Source: Nautilus pompilius (taxonomy: Eukaryota; Mollusca; Cephalopoda; Nautilida; Nautilidae). Taken from it: DNA of 64,000 nt. The stretch covers positions 682,001-746,000 of the forward strand of contig JACATO010000308.1 of NCBI GenBank assembly GCA_018389105.1, given 5' to 3'. The notes under the pieces were generated by a model that had not been told where the DNA came from, ran no database searches, and saw nothing but the letters and a program-made list of their open reading frames with translations. Positions 36,101 through 47,260 of the stretch are shown piece after piece. Numbering within the stretch: position 1 is the stretch's first letter; each line of letters opens with the position of its first letter. A program made the translations under genes and the position numbers.

Positions 36101-39100
36101 GCCCACGCAGAGTTAAGGGTTTCTTATGGCCCCACCTAATCAGAAGTTGGTTCTGCAGACGTTTGGACTCTGCTCCTGGAATTAGGGTATTGAGGGGGGG
36201 GGTAACTCTATGCTTGTGGTTCTACATTAAATAAATATTAAATAATTGGAGAAATTCCCTTTCAGATAGTCCTGTCGAACATCATCATCATACTCCTTTG
36301 TCTCGTTCCAAGAAGCAAATGGTGAAATGATGAGTCGTCGCAAGTCTTTCATATTATACGTGCTAAATTTAATAAAAACAAAACCAAAAATTTTCAAAAT
36401 CAGATAATAGCAGAGACGAAAAAGTTAATGTAGATGCATCTTTTAATCTGAATTTTGTTTGTCTTTAGCAAAACTGCTGAAAGTAACAATAAAAGTGGTA
36501 AATATTGAAAGCTGGAGTCCAGTTAATGAAAATCAGAACCCATGATCCCAAATGCTTAATTATTATTTTATTGGTCTTCTAAAAGCTGAAAGTGAAGGCC
36601 ATGATAAACAACAAAAAAAAGTATTGTGAACTGACTAAATCTACTGCTCAAGGTATTTGACATGAAAATTTATTCCTTTAGCATTTTGATTTATGTACAT
36701 ATGCCTTTCGTTTTTATTAAGCTTCAGACTTGTAAATGTTAAAGTTCTGTTTTGGTGATGGTTTCGAAATAAGATTTTATTTGCTTAGTTTTTCATTAGG
36801 CAAACAAGTACTAAAAAGTGTTGTTTATAGAAATATTGAAAATCAATTTATTTGTATAAAGTGGTATTACTCAGCAAGAAACCAATTAGAAATCGTTTTA
36901 ATTACTGGTAGTTTTCTGAAACTTGATGTTGGCTAAGTAAATTCAATTCCTGTTTTTTTGTATGTTAGCAAAATCACAAAGTAGATATAAAAATAATTCC
37001 ATGGGCATTTAAACATGCAAGGATTGAAAGCTATTTCCATTTTTGTTTTAATACTTTTTCTCTTTTGCTATTCCCCTTGCAATAAATGAAGCTACCGGGT
37101 TTACCATCCTAAGAGTTTTGGTATTTGTATCACAACATTTTTACTTTAACATGAATTTATTTTAATTTTATGTAATGGTAAAAAAAATTAAATTTTTACT
37201 GGCTTGTTGAAGATTTTCAGAAACAAAAATGTAGATAATTCTAAATAGGCATTAAAATAACTTTCTAATTTTAATTGTATTTTTAATTTGAATATAGATT
37301 TCAAGAGTTATCTTCAGAGAAAATTAACTAATAGAAGTTCTAGTATTTTAATGAAGTAAAGAATTTTTATAGTATTCTGATTGAATGCATTGTTTACCTT
37401 TATAAATTGAGCATTATATAGTTTTAAAGTGTGTTTAGAATAAAGTTTATTTGTTTAACGGGCTTCAAAATTTGCCATGTTAGTATTTTTCATACTAGTA
37501 ATAAGTCAACTTTTATTATTATTTTATCATATGGTAATAGTTGAATTATAAAATATAATATAGGAATTTCTACATTTTAACAACAAATCTTTTTGTTTGC
37601 AAAATTTGATAATTTAATTAAATTTAGATCTATATTATATAATCATTTTCAATATTGAGATGTTAAGATATTTCTAATTTTATCTCTAGAACAAAGCATA
37701 ATTAGATTACCTTTATATATATGAAACACTTGGATTCAGTTAACAGTGATTCTATTTCTGCTGGATTTCCTTTGAACATCTCTTGTATACATAACATTTT
37801 AACAATATATACTTCTTTACTGACCATAATGCAGAGGTTTGGAGCATAACTTTCTTATTGATTTTGATTTTACAACCTTTATTATATAAAGTCTGTTATT
37901 TTTTAAATTAATTTTGTCCTGGTTGTAATTGTGTTCAAAACTATGGTGCTATTTGTTAAGGGGAGAGAACCAAGTTTAAACAAAGATTGTTTACCTTAGT
38001 CTTACCTGTGTACAAGTTTCAATTTGGCCATGTCTTAATTTAAGGTTATTTTTAAAAATTTATACGGTTAAAAAATGCAAACTGTTTTTAATTTTATTCT
38101 AACTTTTAAGCAAATTTCTCTGCGCTGTAAAACGGTTTAGTAGAACTGATCTTAACTCAGCAAAGCAATGTCAACAGACTGTGAGTGATTCAAGGGAAAT
38201 AGTTTTGATTAGTTTGTGTAAACATTGCTATAGCTCTCAGCCAGGATGGTTTTTTTGAATAGTTATAAAAGGTTTACACAGAGTTTTGTGCTTCACCGTC
38301 AAATGATAAATTCTTGTAATAATCTGATAAATAATTTGTTTCTAAAAGAATAAAGAAAAGAAACCGTAAATGTCCTGACACACAACTACCACAAATAAAT
38401 TTAGTCCTTTTTCTTGTAAAGTAGACCAGACTCGGTGAAAGTCTCCATGCAAGATTCTAAAAATTTCTGCCTCTCTACCTTTTTGTATTCTTGATGGAAA
38501 TATACATCCATCAGACAGTAAGCCTAAATCCTTTTTAAAAAAAGAAAAATAAGCATCCTTGTGATGCTATGGCAACTTAGAAGTTAGTAGAATTTTATCA
38601 CATTACCCCCCTTTTTTTAAATTGTAGTTAGATAAATGAATTAAAATTTATTCTATGAGTTATGAAATATATTTATATATAATTTTGTCCTTTGTTTCTA
38701 TTTCTGCAATCTTTTTGAAGTTTGATCTTTTATAAATTCACATTATTTTAACAACAGTAAAGAACTCTTTGGAACCAAGTTTGAAGGCAACACATTTTAA
38801 TACTTTTGCTAGTTTAAAATTCTTTTTATTATAGTATTTTGTTTTTGCATGCCCTTTATCTTTGAGCATTTCAATTCTGTTGTAAGTCATGTTTAAAATA
38901 AATATTGGATGCAAATTGCACATCAGTTTTTCAGACATTGCCAGATAAAAATATACCTAGAGAATTAGAACAGCTATCCTTTATTTACAGGTTATGGCTG
39001 CTCAATAAAGAAAACCAATTTTTCTTTTTTTTAAATCTTGATGTTAAATAGTTTGTGTTAATTTGATGAAGATATGTTATCTTTTCTTTTTTATCAATAC

Positions 39101-40335
39101 TTAAATAATCTGTAGACATTCTGTTCAAATTTTTTTGCTTTTTGATCTGAACTTTGTTATTGGATTCATGATAAAACCATGACAATCTGCTTGCTGATAA
39201 TTAAAATGTAGAATAAAAAAAATGAAATCTGTTTAGAGAGATCGTTTATGCAGGATAAATAGGCTTATGCTCAGGAAATAGAAGTTATTTTACCTTAATG
39301 AAATCACACTTCAATTATTTTTGGCAGTTTTCTAAGTTTTTTTCTTTTTCTTGTTTTGTTTCATTCTACTTATTTACTAAAGAATCATAATGCAAATGAA
39401 AACATCAATGTTTCTTATATTGTTTTGCAAAATCATGCTACCTCAAATATAAAAATTCATTTTATTTAAACTCTGACTTTCTTCACAAAACTGGTGCTAC
39501 CATAAGGAAATAATGATACTTTGTACATTATGTAAAGTGCGTAACTTCATCAGTATTTACTCCATGTTTGTGTGCTTAGGGATTTGTGAGAAATGCCACC
39601 TGGTCTAATCACTGGTGTCTTGAAGGCACTGACCCTAAACAATGCTATATTGTGTGGAAACCTAGATTCATTTATTATTATTATTATTATTACTTCAAGT
39701 CAGATTTTTAATTGACAATATTTCTTCCTACCTATAAGTTTCTAGTAATGTAAATTAATTTATATTCTTTTTAAATATTATATTCTTTTATTTTAATCCA
39801 GTAATGCAAAACACGAAGCAGATTCAAATGAGATACAGCCAGGTACTATGTCAGTGCTGCTTCAGCCAAGCTTCATTTAAATATCCAAATATACATTATT
39901 ATATACAGATCTTAATTTATGTGAGACTCGCATTTTGCTGATAGAATTTGTTTTTGAAAATAATTATACTTATTTAAAAATGTAACATTATTTTCAAGAA
40001 TTTTTTGGCAAGTTCAGCGTATTTCTGTACAAACTGCAATATTTTATTGCAGCCAGATTTTCTTCTGAATCAAGGAACTATCAGAAAATCCACAATTTTG
40101 TGTGGAAACAAGGGAAATATAATAAATATGCATTAATATATGCTTGTTTATTATCAGCTTCCTTTCTAGAAGACAATCTGAGATTTCATATTATTAAGCT
40201 GTAATTTTTAACTTTTTTATATCAATGCAGAGTTTTTTTAAATTCGTGAGCAGTTAACAAGTGAAGGATGAGATATTATTTCAGTAGCATCAGTTTTCAT
40301 GTAAAGGAGGAGTCCAACATTAATTATCCCTCCTC
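36101..40335. other. AT-rich stretch, no gene recognised
   Basis: Low CpG, many A and T runs, and an (ATT)n microsatellite at 39671-39692. I see no exon or transposon. It separates the CpG island from the glycosyltransferase gene. Confidence 0.6.
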
Positions 40336-40339
40336 GAAA

Positions 40340-40641
40340 TGATAGTGGTGCATATTTTCCATCACAGATGGCGGTACGACCGAGCATCCAGACAAGATTT
40401 TCCGTTCATATCGATATGCGATCGTGAAAATCGCTCGTGTGAACAGTTTGTGTTGGCTGGGCTTCACGGAGTTAGGGCAAGCAAACATGTAGCTGTCGGA
40501 CCGAAACAGCCAGCCGCGCGACGGAGGTAGTGCAGCCAGCAGTCGGTCGCACTCCGCGACCTCCTCGCACGGCCCCGTGAAGAAGAAGATGGTGGTGCCG
40601 CCTGTTCCTCGGGACGCTGACAGCCCGACACGGGCGTGAAC
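40340..40641 (+). promoter_or_regulatory. GC-rich leader region of the glycosyltransferase, with short upstream frame
   Basis: Base composition changes abruptly near 40.34 kb from AT-rich to GC-rich with many CpGs, and this carries through into the coding region. An upstream ATG with a good context (CAGATGG, 40368) opens a 19-codon frame that stops at 40427, before the main start, so it could lower translation. I see no TATA box. The leader appears continuous with the coding exon, consistent with an intronless transcript, but an unseen upstream exon is possible. Confidence 0.4.
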
Positions 40642-41709
40642 ATGCCCTGCCCGAAGATGGCATTCCACCTGAAGAAATGCTTCGCCTTTCTGTCATTCGT
40701 GGTTTTTGTTGTGTTCGTGTTTACGTTAATCACCCTGAGAAGGAAAGAGATGAAGGCCTCCTTTCCGCTGAAGCGTAAGGACGGTAACGGGATCAACAAC
40801 GGCGCGGCCACGGTGAGGATCCAGGAGGGGCAGACCGAGCTTTTCTGGAAGGCCGCCAACGAAACTGTCGCGATAGCGAAAACGATCCTGGAGAAGAAAG
40901 TACCCGTTTTGGTCACCCTCATCAATGACGCGTACCTTCCTTTTGTTTACAGCTGGCTCTGCAACACGATGTACATGAACATCCACGACCAGGTTTTATT
41001 CATAACCACGGACGCGATGTCCAAGCTGAAGCTCAACAGGGACTGGCCAGCAGTGAGGGTGATCGCCCTCCCCGAGGACGACGATCTCCTCGGGGACCAG
41101 TCGTACAGCCGCGTGGGCTACGTGAAGCTGATGGTCAAGAGGACCGAAGTCCTGCACGCGCTCCTGCAGAACAACGTGGAGATGCTGCTGTTCGAGGTGG
41201 ATTGCTTGTGGCTCGCCGACCCCATCCCTGAGTGCAAAAGACACGCGCAGACAAACGATGTCGTGGTCACCGTGATCGCCAACAAGAAGAACGCCATCGC
41301 CGGGGGCTTCATCTACATGAGGACGACGCCCCGCACGAAGAAACTCTGGTCGAAACTGACGGAGAGGATGCGTCGGCTGGGCCGGGAGATCGAGCCCATG
41401 AATTCGAAAAGGGTCGTTTCCGAAGCCAAAAACGACCAAATGTTTCTGATGAACCTTATCCAGCAGCGATTCGGAGGAATAAAATACAAAGTTCTCCCCT
41501 GGGACAGGTACACGGATGGGAAGTGGTACGGGCAGAAACTGGAGAAGCGCAGTAAGGTGAAACCGGTCATCATCAACAACAACTGGGTGGTGGGGAACCA
41601 CGGGAAGATGGAGCGTGCGAAGAAATACGGGCACTGGTTTGTTCGGGACGACTTAACGTGTGACACTGCACAACTAAATCGAACCATTATACAAGGAAAA
41701 TACATGTAG
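40642..41709 (+). CDS. Single-exon nucleotide-diphospho-sugar transferase (PF03407-like), Golgi type II
   Basis: Intact 355-codon frame. I chose ATG 40642 (MPCPKMAF; A at -3); ATG 40657 has the stronger context and would give 350 residues. Layout: short basic cytosolic N-terminus, one membrane segment at about 13-32 (CFAFLSFVVFVVFVFTLITL), a stem to about 65, then the catalytic domain. Visible family marks: VPVLVTLINDAYLPFVYSWL (87-106), an acidic metal-binding motif in LLFEVDCLWLADP (182-194), AIAGGFIYMR (218-227), NDQMFLMNLI (264-273), and NNWVVGNHGKMERAKKYGHW (313-332). Possible N-glycosylation at N73 and N346. By family it should move a sugar from a nucleotide donor in the Golgi lumen; the substrate is unknown. 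G+C is far above its neighbours and there is no intron, which suggests a retrocopy or transfer. The frame is clean, so it is probably functional. Confidence 0.85.
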   Translation: MPCPKMAFHLKKCFAFLSFVVFVVFVFTLITLRRKEMKASFPLKRKDGNGINNGAATVRIQEGQTELFWKAANETVAIAKTILEKKVPVLVTLINDAYLPFVYSWLCNTMYMNIHDQVLFITTDAMSKLKLNRDWPAVRVIALPEDDDLLGDQSYSRVGYVKLMVKRTEVLHALLQNNVEMLLFEVDCLWLADPIPECKRHAQTNDVVVTVIANKKNAIAGGFIYMRTTPRTKKLWSKLTERMRRLGREIEPMNSKRVVSEAKNDQMFLMNLIQQRFGGIKYKVLPWDRYTDGKWYGQKLEKRSKVKPVIINNNWVVGNHGKMERAKKYGHWFVRDDLTCDTAQLNRTIIQGKYM

Positions 41710-41970
41710 TAGATTTTTTTATAGGAAGTTTTAAAAGTTTCCTGTTATTCTACAGACAAATATATTGTTGAAATTAACTGATTTTTTTTATTGTCTACGT
41801 TTTGTATATGTGATAACCAAAAAATACTTTACTGTTTTGGGCGAGGACTCAACCTAAAGAAATTATGCCAAATATTAGTAGTAGTAGTAACTAAATTGGA
41901 TGGACTCAAGGAGTGAACCGACAAATGTTTTCAGAGGAAGAGAACCCTCTTCAAGCAATTATTTTGGCCC

Positions 41971-43400
41971 TTAACACACTAGAGTGGCAACACAGCAGCA
42001 TATGATCTCCCTGGTGTTCTCTTTCTGGTATATAGTCTTGTTTAGTAATTGGGTTTAAGGTCTTGACCATTCACCTAGTCTTGCTCACTAATGATCTGAT
42101 TGTTTAGGATTTTGGACAACTGAAACTTTAAGAATGTTGTATTTTTAACAAACTCTGTTGCAGCACTCATTGACCTTTTCAATGCTGGCTGGGTTGCATG
42201 TCAGTTTCCTAGCCTTCCATTATGAATTCATACACTTATAAACAACAATGCCGCAACAACTTCAACATCCAGCAGATTGTGAAAAAACAAGGCTATTTGA
42301 CTGTTGCACATTTAGACAAGTATGCATGCACAACTTGGTCAAGTAAATTAGTAAATTGGCATCACCTTAAGTCTAGTTATAGTAGATTTAATATGCTTAC
42401 AGCTAGGTTTGTTGTGATGCATGGTTGACACGAGAAGTGCAGCCTTCCTTTGGCACATAAGAAACAATTGTCAAATGTTTGTGGAATCCAAAAATAGAGC
42501 TGTCCTTTATGTTCTCATGATAGCAGAAAACATGGTATGAATGTGTAGTTTTTTTTGAAATAGTGTTTACCATGTAAGACCATTTTGATGCAAGACAGTA
42601 GCTAAAGTGAGGCCAGTGAAAAAAATTTCCATTCTTATATTTCTGTCTTTATTATTCAAATACTCGGTGAGCTCACACCACATTTCTTACAAGACCAAAA
42701 TGAGAAGTTCTGTCCTTTTTCCAAGGTAGGGTTTCCCTTTGACTGGATAAAATGATTCAGAGTCTGCTAGCCAAAAAATGTCCATCCCATATTTATTGAT
42801 TTTGATGCAATATACCATCTGAATGGAGAATGTACCCTAAATGGAGCAAGTTCATCCACTGTTACTCATTCTCCTGGTATGTAGTAGCATGTCAAAGATT
42901 GATTTATGTCATTCCCTAGGTTACGAATGGGTGCAGGCTTGTCCTGCTATATTTTTTCCTTGTCATCAAATGAATGAACTAATGTAAGTCTTTGAACCAG
43001 CATAATGACATATTTGCTCTGAAAATTGGTATTCCATGCATTTTTATCAATGAATGCAGTGTTTACATATAATTAATAAGCTTGCAGTGGTTGAAGAATG
43101 TGGCTCGGTACATTGGTGATCTTGGCTTCACTGCGAACAGTATTATGCTGTTGAGTCTTTGTTGCTAAGGGTGGTTTGCTATTCGACTCAGTTCCATCTG
43201 TTCCTGTGAAAATTTCTGAATCTGCTTCATCTTATCCATCATATTTACTCTCAATTTCTGAATCAGAAGAATCACTAGTGTCAAAGAAACTAAGTTCTTC
43301 ATCTGAATCACTATTGTCTTCATTAGAATCATCATAATTAATTATGAACTGCTTCGTTGTTTGAAATATAATTTTGAAAGTCAGATTTTAATGTTTCTAA
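41971..43400 (-). mobile_element. Old piggyBac-type DNA transposon, broken
   Basis: No long frame remains, but the minus strand gives the piggyBac order. An acidic N-terminus comes first (DDSNEDNSDSDEELSFFDTS, near 43.3 kb). Catalytic-domain blocks follow: VDEQL/PFRG-like VTVDELAPF near 42.85 kb, KYGMDIFWLADSESFYPVKG near 42.77 kb, RTELLILVL near 42.69 kb, a motif like TMDNFFTSLTLA near 42.61 kb, and FGFHKHLTIVSYVPKEG near 42.46 kb. The DQVVHAYLSKCA and LLDVEVVAALLF-type segments sit near 42.3-42.2 kb. TTAACACACTAGAGTGG at 41971 may be the left end with its TTAA target. I did not find the right end. Many frame changes; inactive. Confidence 0.8.
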
Positions 43401-45085
43401 AAAATAAAACAAAAGATTATTAGAAAGACATCGAAATAAAAAGGTAGAAAAGAAATCATTGACATTAATGAGTTTTTAATTAAAAAGTTATGCAAGACTT
43501 TCAAATTTTTTGATAGTCTACCTTACAAAAAAGAGCAAAAAATGTTATGGATGTTAAAAATTTTTTAGTTTAACTTCAGTATTTTTTTTACTAATTTAGG
43601 TGTTTCTGGAATGATAGTAAAAGCAATAAAATATTAATACAATTTTTAATAAATTGATGACTGGACCTAGGAGATCTAGATTATTCTGGTGAAGGTTAGC
43701 ATTTTTCATTAAAAGCTGCATCTTCTGATTGTAGCCATTTTATTATTTAAAGTTTTATCACAGGACTGACTGTTTTTAGAAAATGTTTTGCATTTCTTAT
43801 GATTCCATGTTTTAAATTCATCTGAAGCTAAATGGATTTCAGAGTAGTAGCTTTGTTTAGGAGTCATGAACATATCTGATTAGCCTGACATAGGATGATC
43901 TTGTGATGTCAGAATATTTCAACTGATGGCCTATTGCAGGATTATATTGCCCAGTGAAAAAATTATATATTTATATCAGTGTTCCATATCACTGGTTTTT
44001 ACCTGCTTGGCATGGTCTTCTAAACCAGGAGTGGGGAAAATTGTTATTCTGCAGGTTGCATGAGCTATTACCTAAATGCATAACAATAAAAGTGTAAAGC
44101 ATGTAGCTGTAGGCTTAATAGTTTTGGTGTAATGTTTGTATTAAGATTTTCAGACATACCTTGGTTAATGACTGCCTGATCCATGGGTGATGGTCATGAA
44201 CCTGGCCACACTTGATTATGTGATATAAATGGTGGGTTAAAAATTGGCTATTTTTAATCGCTAAATAGGTGGATGACTCATTATGTCTGTAGTGCATGTG
44301 ATTTAACAAATGGTGATAAAGTTGCTCTGTTACTTATCTATGACTAAGGCTTCTAAGTTTAGACATTATTCCAGTTACATATTGGCAACAATCTTGATTG
44401 CTGTGTGAAAACAACACTTTTTATTGTTCAGTATAAATAATAATTGCTGGTATGACAGTAAATCAAATATCAAATATGGATTATATTATCTTTTGTTGTG
44501 GTTATATATATAGGGGTCCTTTATAAAGTTTGTTTTTTGTAAGCTCTCTTAGACCCTTTTTGTCAGCATGTTTTTTTTTAAATTTAAATCCATGTTGCAA
44601 TTATATTGTTATATTTGCTTTGTTTAAATATTAATTTAAGAAATTTTAAATTAGTCAACTTGCTTACATAACCTTACTGTCAGAACTGTAGTCTGTTGAA
44701 CATACAAACTTTTGGCAAACATTTATCAAGTTGAATAAATACTTAATATATCATTATGTTGAAAATGTGAGCTTTCCACTGGCAGATCAAGTCTCCATAC
44801 GTGTTTTATTCTGGATTTTTTGAAAACGTTTTTATTGTATTAACTATATCTGTACTTTAGTGTGTAATTTGCTCTATAGAATCTGCTTGGTTTTAAATAA
44901 AAATTAAACAAATTTACTTTTTTTATTAGTTAAAGAGTTTCACAGGAAAACACGTGTATATTTGCTGGAATAAAATGAATTCCCTAGCAAATAATGAAAC
45001 AGTTCATGTACCTACAATGCCTCATGCTCAGATTATAAATGAGGCAATAGAGCTGATAGAATGTTAAACATATCTTGTACATTTA
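43401..45085. other. AT-rich stretch with scraps of repeats
   Basis: No gene. At about 44.02 kb CAGGAGTGGGGAAAATT resembles a hAT terminus. At 44153 CAGACATACCTTGGTTAATG resembles a decayed Tigger terminus, with a weak counterpart (GACTAAGGC) near 44.35 kb, so a small non-autonomous element of about 200 bp may lie there. Both are weak. Confidence 0.35.
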
Positions 45086-45089
45086 CACA

Positions 45090-45900
45090 TGATCATGTGA
45101 TTGGACAGTCAGACCGTGGTCAAAATGAGTGGCAGATGGCATGGAATCTTGTACTCACAAATGGGACAGTGCATAATATCTTTGTTAATTTTCATTAGGC
45201 AAATGAAAAAGCAGCTAACCATTGATTAAGATGGCCATCATTGGTTACAGAACAAACCAAAAGAGCCCTTGTTCACCAGGTGAGGTCTACTCTTTGCACA
45301 AGGCTTCCAGATATAACTAAAACCAAATGTTTCAGTGTATAATTCAGCAGAAACTGGACTACAATAGAAGTGTGTTTCAGTGAAAACCTTGCTTATGCAA
45401 GCTAATGTGAAGTGCAGATTTGTATGAACCTAGGAAATAATACACAGACTTGTGCCATTTTGGACATCTGTTCCCTGAGTCTCATCAATTCATATTAACT
45501 GGATGAATATGGAGAAATGCTATCTAAGAATCTTGGAAGATTTGCAACCTACAGTTCAACAGTGATTTTAGTGTAATGGTATGGGCAGTGATTTGTGATG
45601 CTGGAAAGACTGAACTGATGTTCATCAAAGAACATTATTTTGCCTACTGTATTCAATGGTGTCTTCTCATAAAATCCTTTTACAAGCTTCAATGCTGGGT
45701 TGCTGATCTTTTCCCATTGATGCTTGTTAATGATTAGCAATCCTCCACACCTATGTATTAATCCATGTGGCATTTCCTGCCATTCACAAGTACATCAATT
45801 GTGGCTTGTTTCAGCTGTGGGTGAGTTTTTCAAATGTGCTGACTGCAAACAGTCTAATGGTTGGCCTATACACACCTCACAGAGTATTCTTTGCTTTGTA
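45090..45900 (+). mobile_element. Tc1/mariner-type transposon remnant, plus strand
   Basis: The plus strand carries RWPSLVTEQTKRALVHQVRS then TRLPDITK (near 45.23-45.32 kb). This matches the second helix-turn-helix of Tc1-like transposases, usual form GRPRLLTxxDxRALVRxVR...TLxDIT. Downstream, SDFSVMVWAVICDAGKTELM and FIKE (45.56-45.63 kb) match the DDE-domain stretch SVMVWGAICxxGKTxLVFI. Several stops and frame changes lie between, the C-terminal part is hard to follow, and terminal repeats were not found. Old and dead. Its orientation is opposite to the neighbouring elements. Confidence 0.7.
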
Positions 45901-46772
45901 TGAGCATGATTTGATATTAAACCAAAAGGAGGTCCCACCTTATTGTCATTGTCAATGGGCCATTGTCTCCCAATCCTTTAACTTTGAAGACCTGTTCAAA
46001 ATGGGAAACACAGGTATCCCCATGTATATTTGTTGTCAGAGTCATCAAAAGAGAACTTTTCCATCTGCTTAAAGACTCCTCCATTATCTGCTGCCATTAT
46101 AAGATGATGGAATAGTGAATCCAGTAGACCTTGTTGCCAATTATAAGATCTTAAGGTAAAACAATGCTGCTGTTAAAACCTACAATATGCCATGCATAGC
46201 TGTTGATGGCACTGTACTCATCCCACTAGCTTGAAGCCTGTTGCAAACTATGTCAAAATCTTATGGTTGGTTGCTCTTCACATGTAATTTGGAAAGATCA
46301 TGTTTAAAAACATTTTTATTTTTCAAAGGGTGACAAGATATTGATTCTCATTCTGATGATACTTTGTTAAGTGCCTTAATAATGGCACTGGAAAGAAATA
46401 TTAGTTTGTATCATTTCTCCTTGAACCATTCTGGTGGCCAGAGCCACCTGATTTTGTGGATAACTAGGTATTCCTAATTTGACTTACACCATGTATGACA
46501 AGTTTATAGAGGAAATGGTAATGGGTTATGTTCAAAGATGTACACAAATTAAGTGGGAGAAATAATTTGCATATGAGTTTCCAACATCACTCATTCCTGG
46601 AAAAAATGACTATGGCATTACACATATGTGCAATATCATGTTTGGATTTCTTTCCTTAAAACACAAGTTCTTTTCAATCAGGATATGAACACATTTGAAA
46701 GTACTATACAAGCACTACATGCTTGGAAATGCTTGTTACTTATTTCTTTTGGAAGAAACATTTATATATGTA

Positions 46773-47260
46773 CAGTACTTGTCAAAATTATTTGATCAGT
46801 AGAAAATTTCTGGTAGATTGACTACCTTAAAACAAATATTTTAATGTTTGTGTAATATATTTTTACTGTTTCAAATAGCAATTAATTTATCTCAGAAAAT
46901 AAATATGACGTATAAAATGAGAGAGCATCTAAGCAAAATCTCTGAAAATAATAATTAATGTGCCATCATTATCACGAATTACTTTAGCATGGTACTTTAG
47001 TAATTTTAGTAAACCAGTTGATATAGTTGAATTGAACTATTTCCACTTACAGCAGCATCCACAATGTTGCTTCATTATTGACAGTCAAATTTTTAATTTT
47101 GGGGTCTAAGTCATCTAAATTATTCTCAATAGGAATTAGGTCAGAGTTCATAGATATTCCATCATTGTTAAGACACCTGTTGCTTTTCTGGTCAAGTAGC
47201 AGTTGTACAAATTTATAAGTGTGCTTTGAATCATTGTGTTGCTCCTTTTCCAATTATTCT
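46773..47260 (-). mobile_element. Tc1-type transposon fragment with one terminus
   Basis: The left end reads CAGTACTTGTCAAAATTATT, preceded by TA, a Tc1-type terminus. About 270 bp inside it, the minus strand encodes NDSKHTYKFVQLLLDQKSNR and IPIENNLDDLDPKIKN (47253-47047). These match the second catalytic block NDPKHT and the NPIENLWxxLxxxV segment, which carries the third acid. The N-terminal half is missing. The sequence to the right (47.3-47.6 kb) does not continue the transposase, so the copy was cut or interrupted there. Confidence 0.8.

Noticed and set aside
40324-40668. 114-codon minus-strand frame overlapping the start of the glycosyltransferase
   Set aside because: It is antisense to a convincing gene in GC-rich DNA, where stop codons are rare in all frames; it has no domain.
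40996-41634. 212-codon minus-strand frame inside the glycosyltransferase
   Set aside because: Shadow of the real gene; high-GC codons leave the opposite strand open. Its odd His/Val/Pro-rich make-up fits that.
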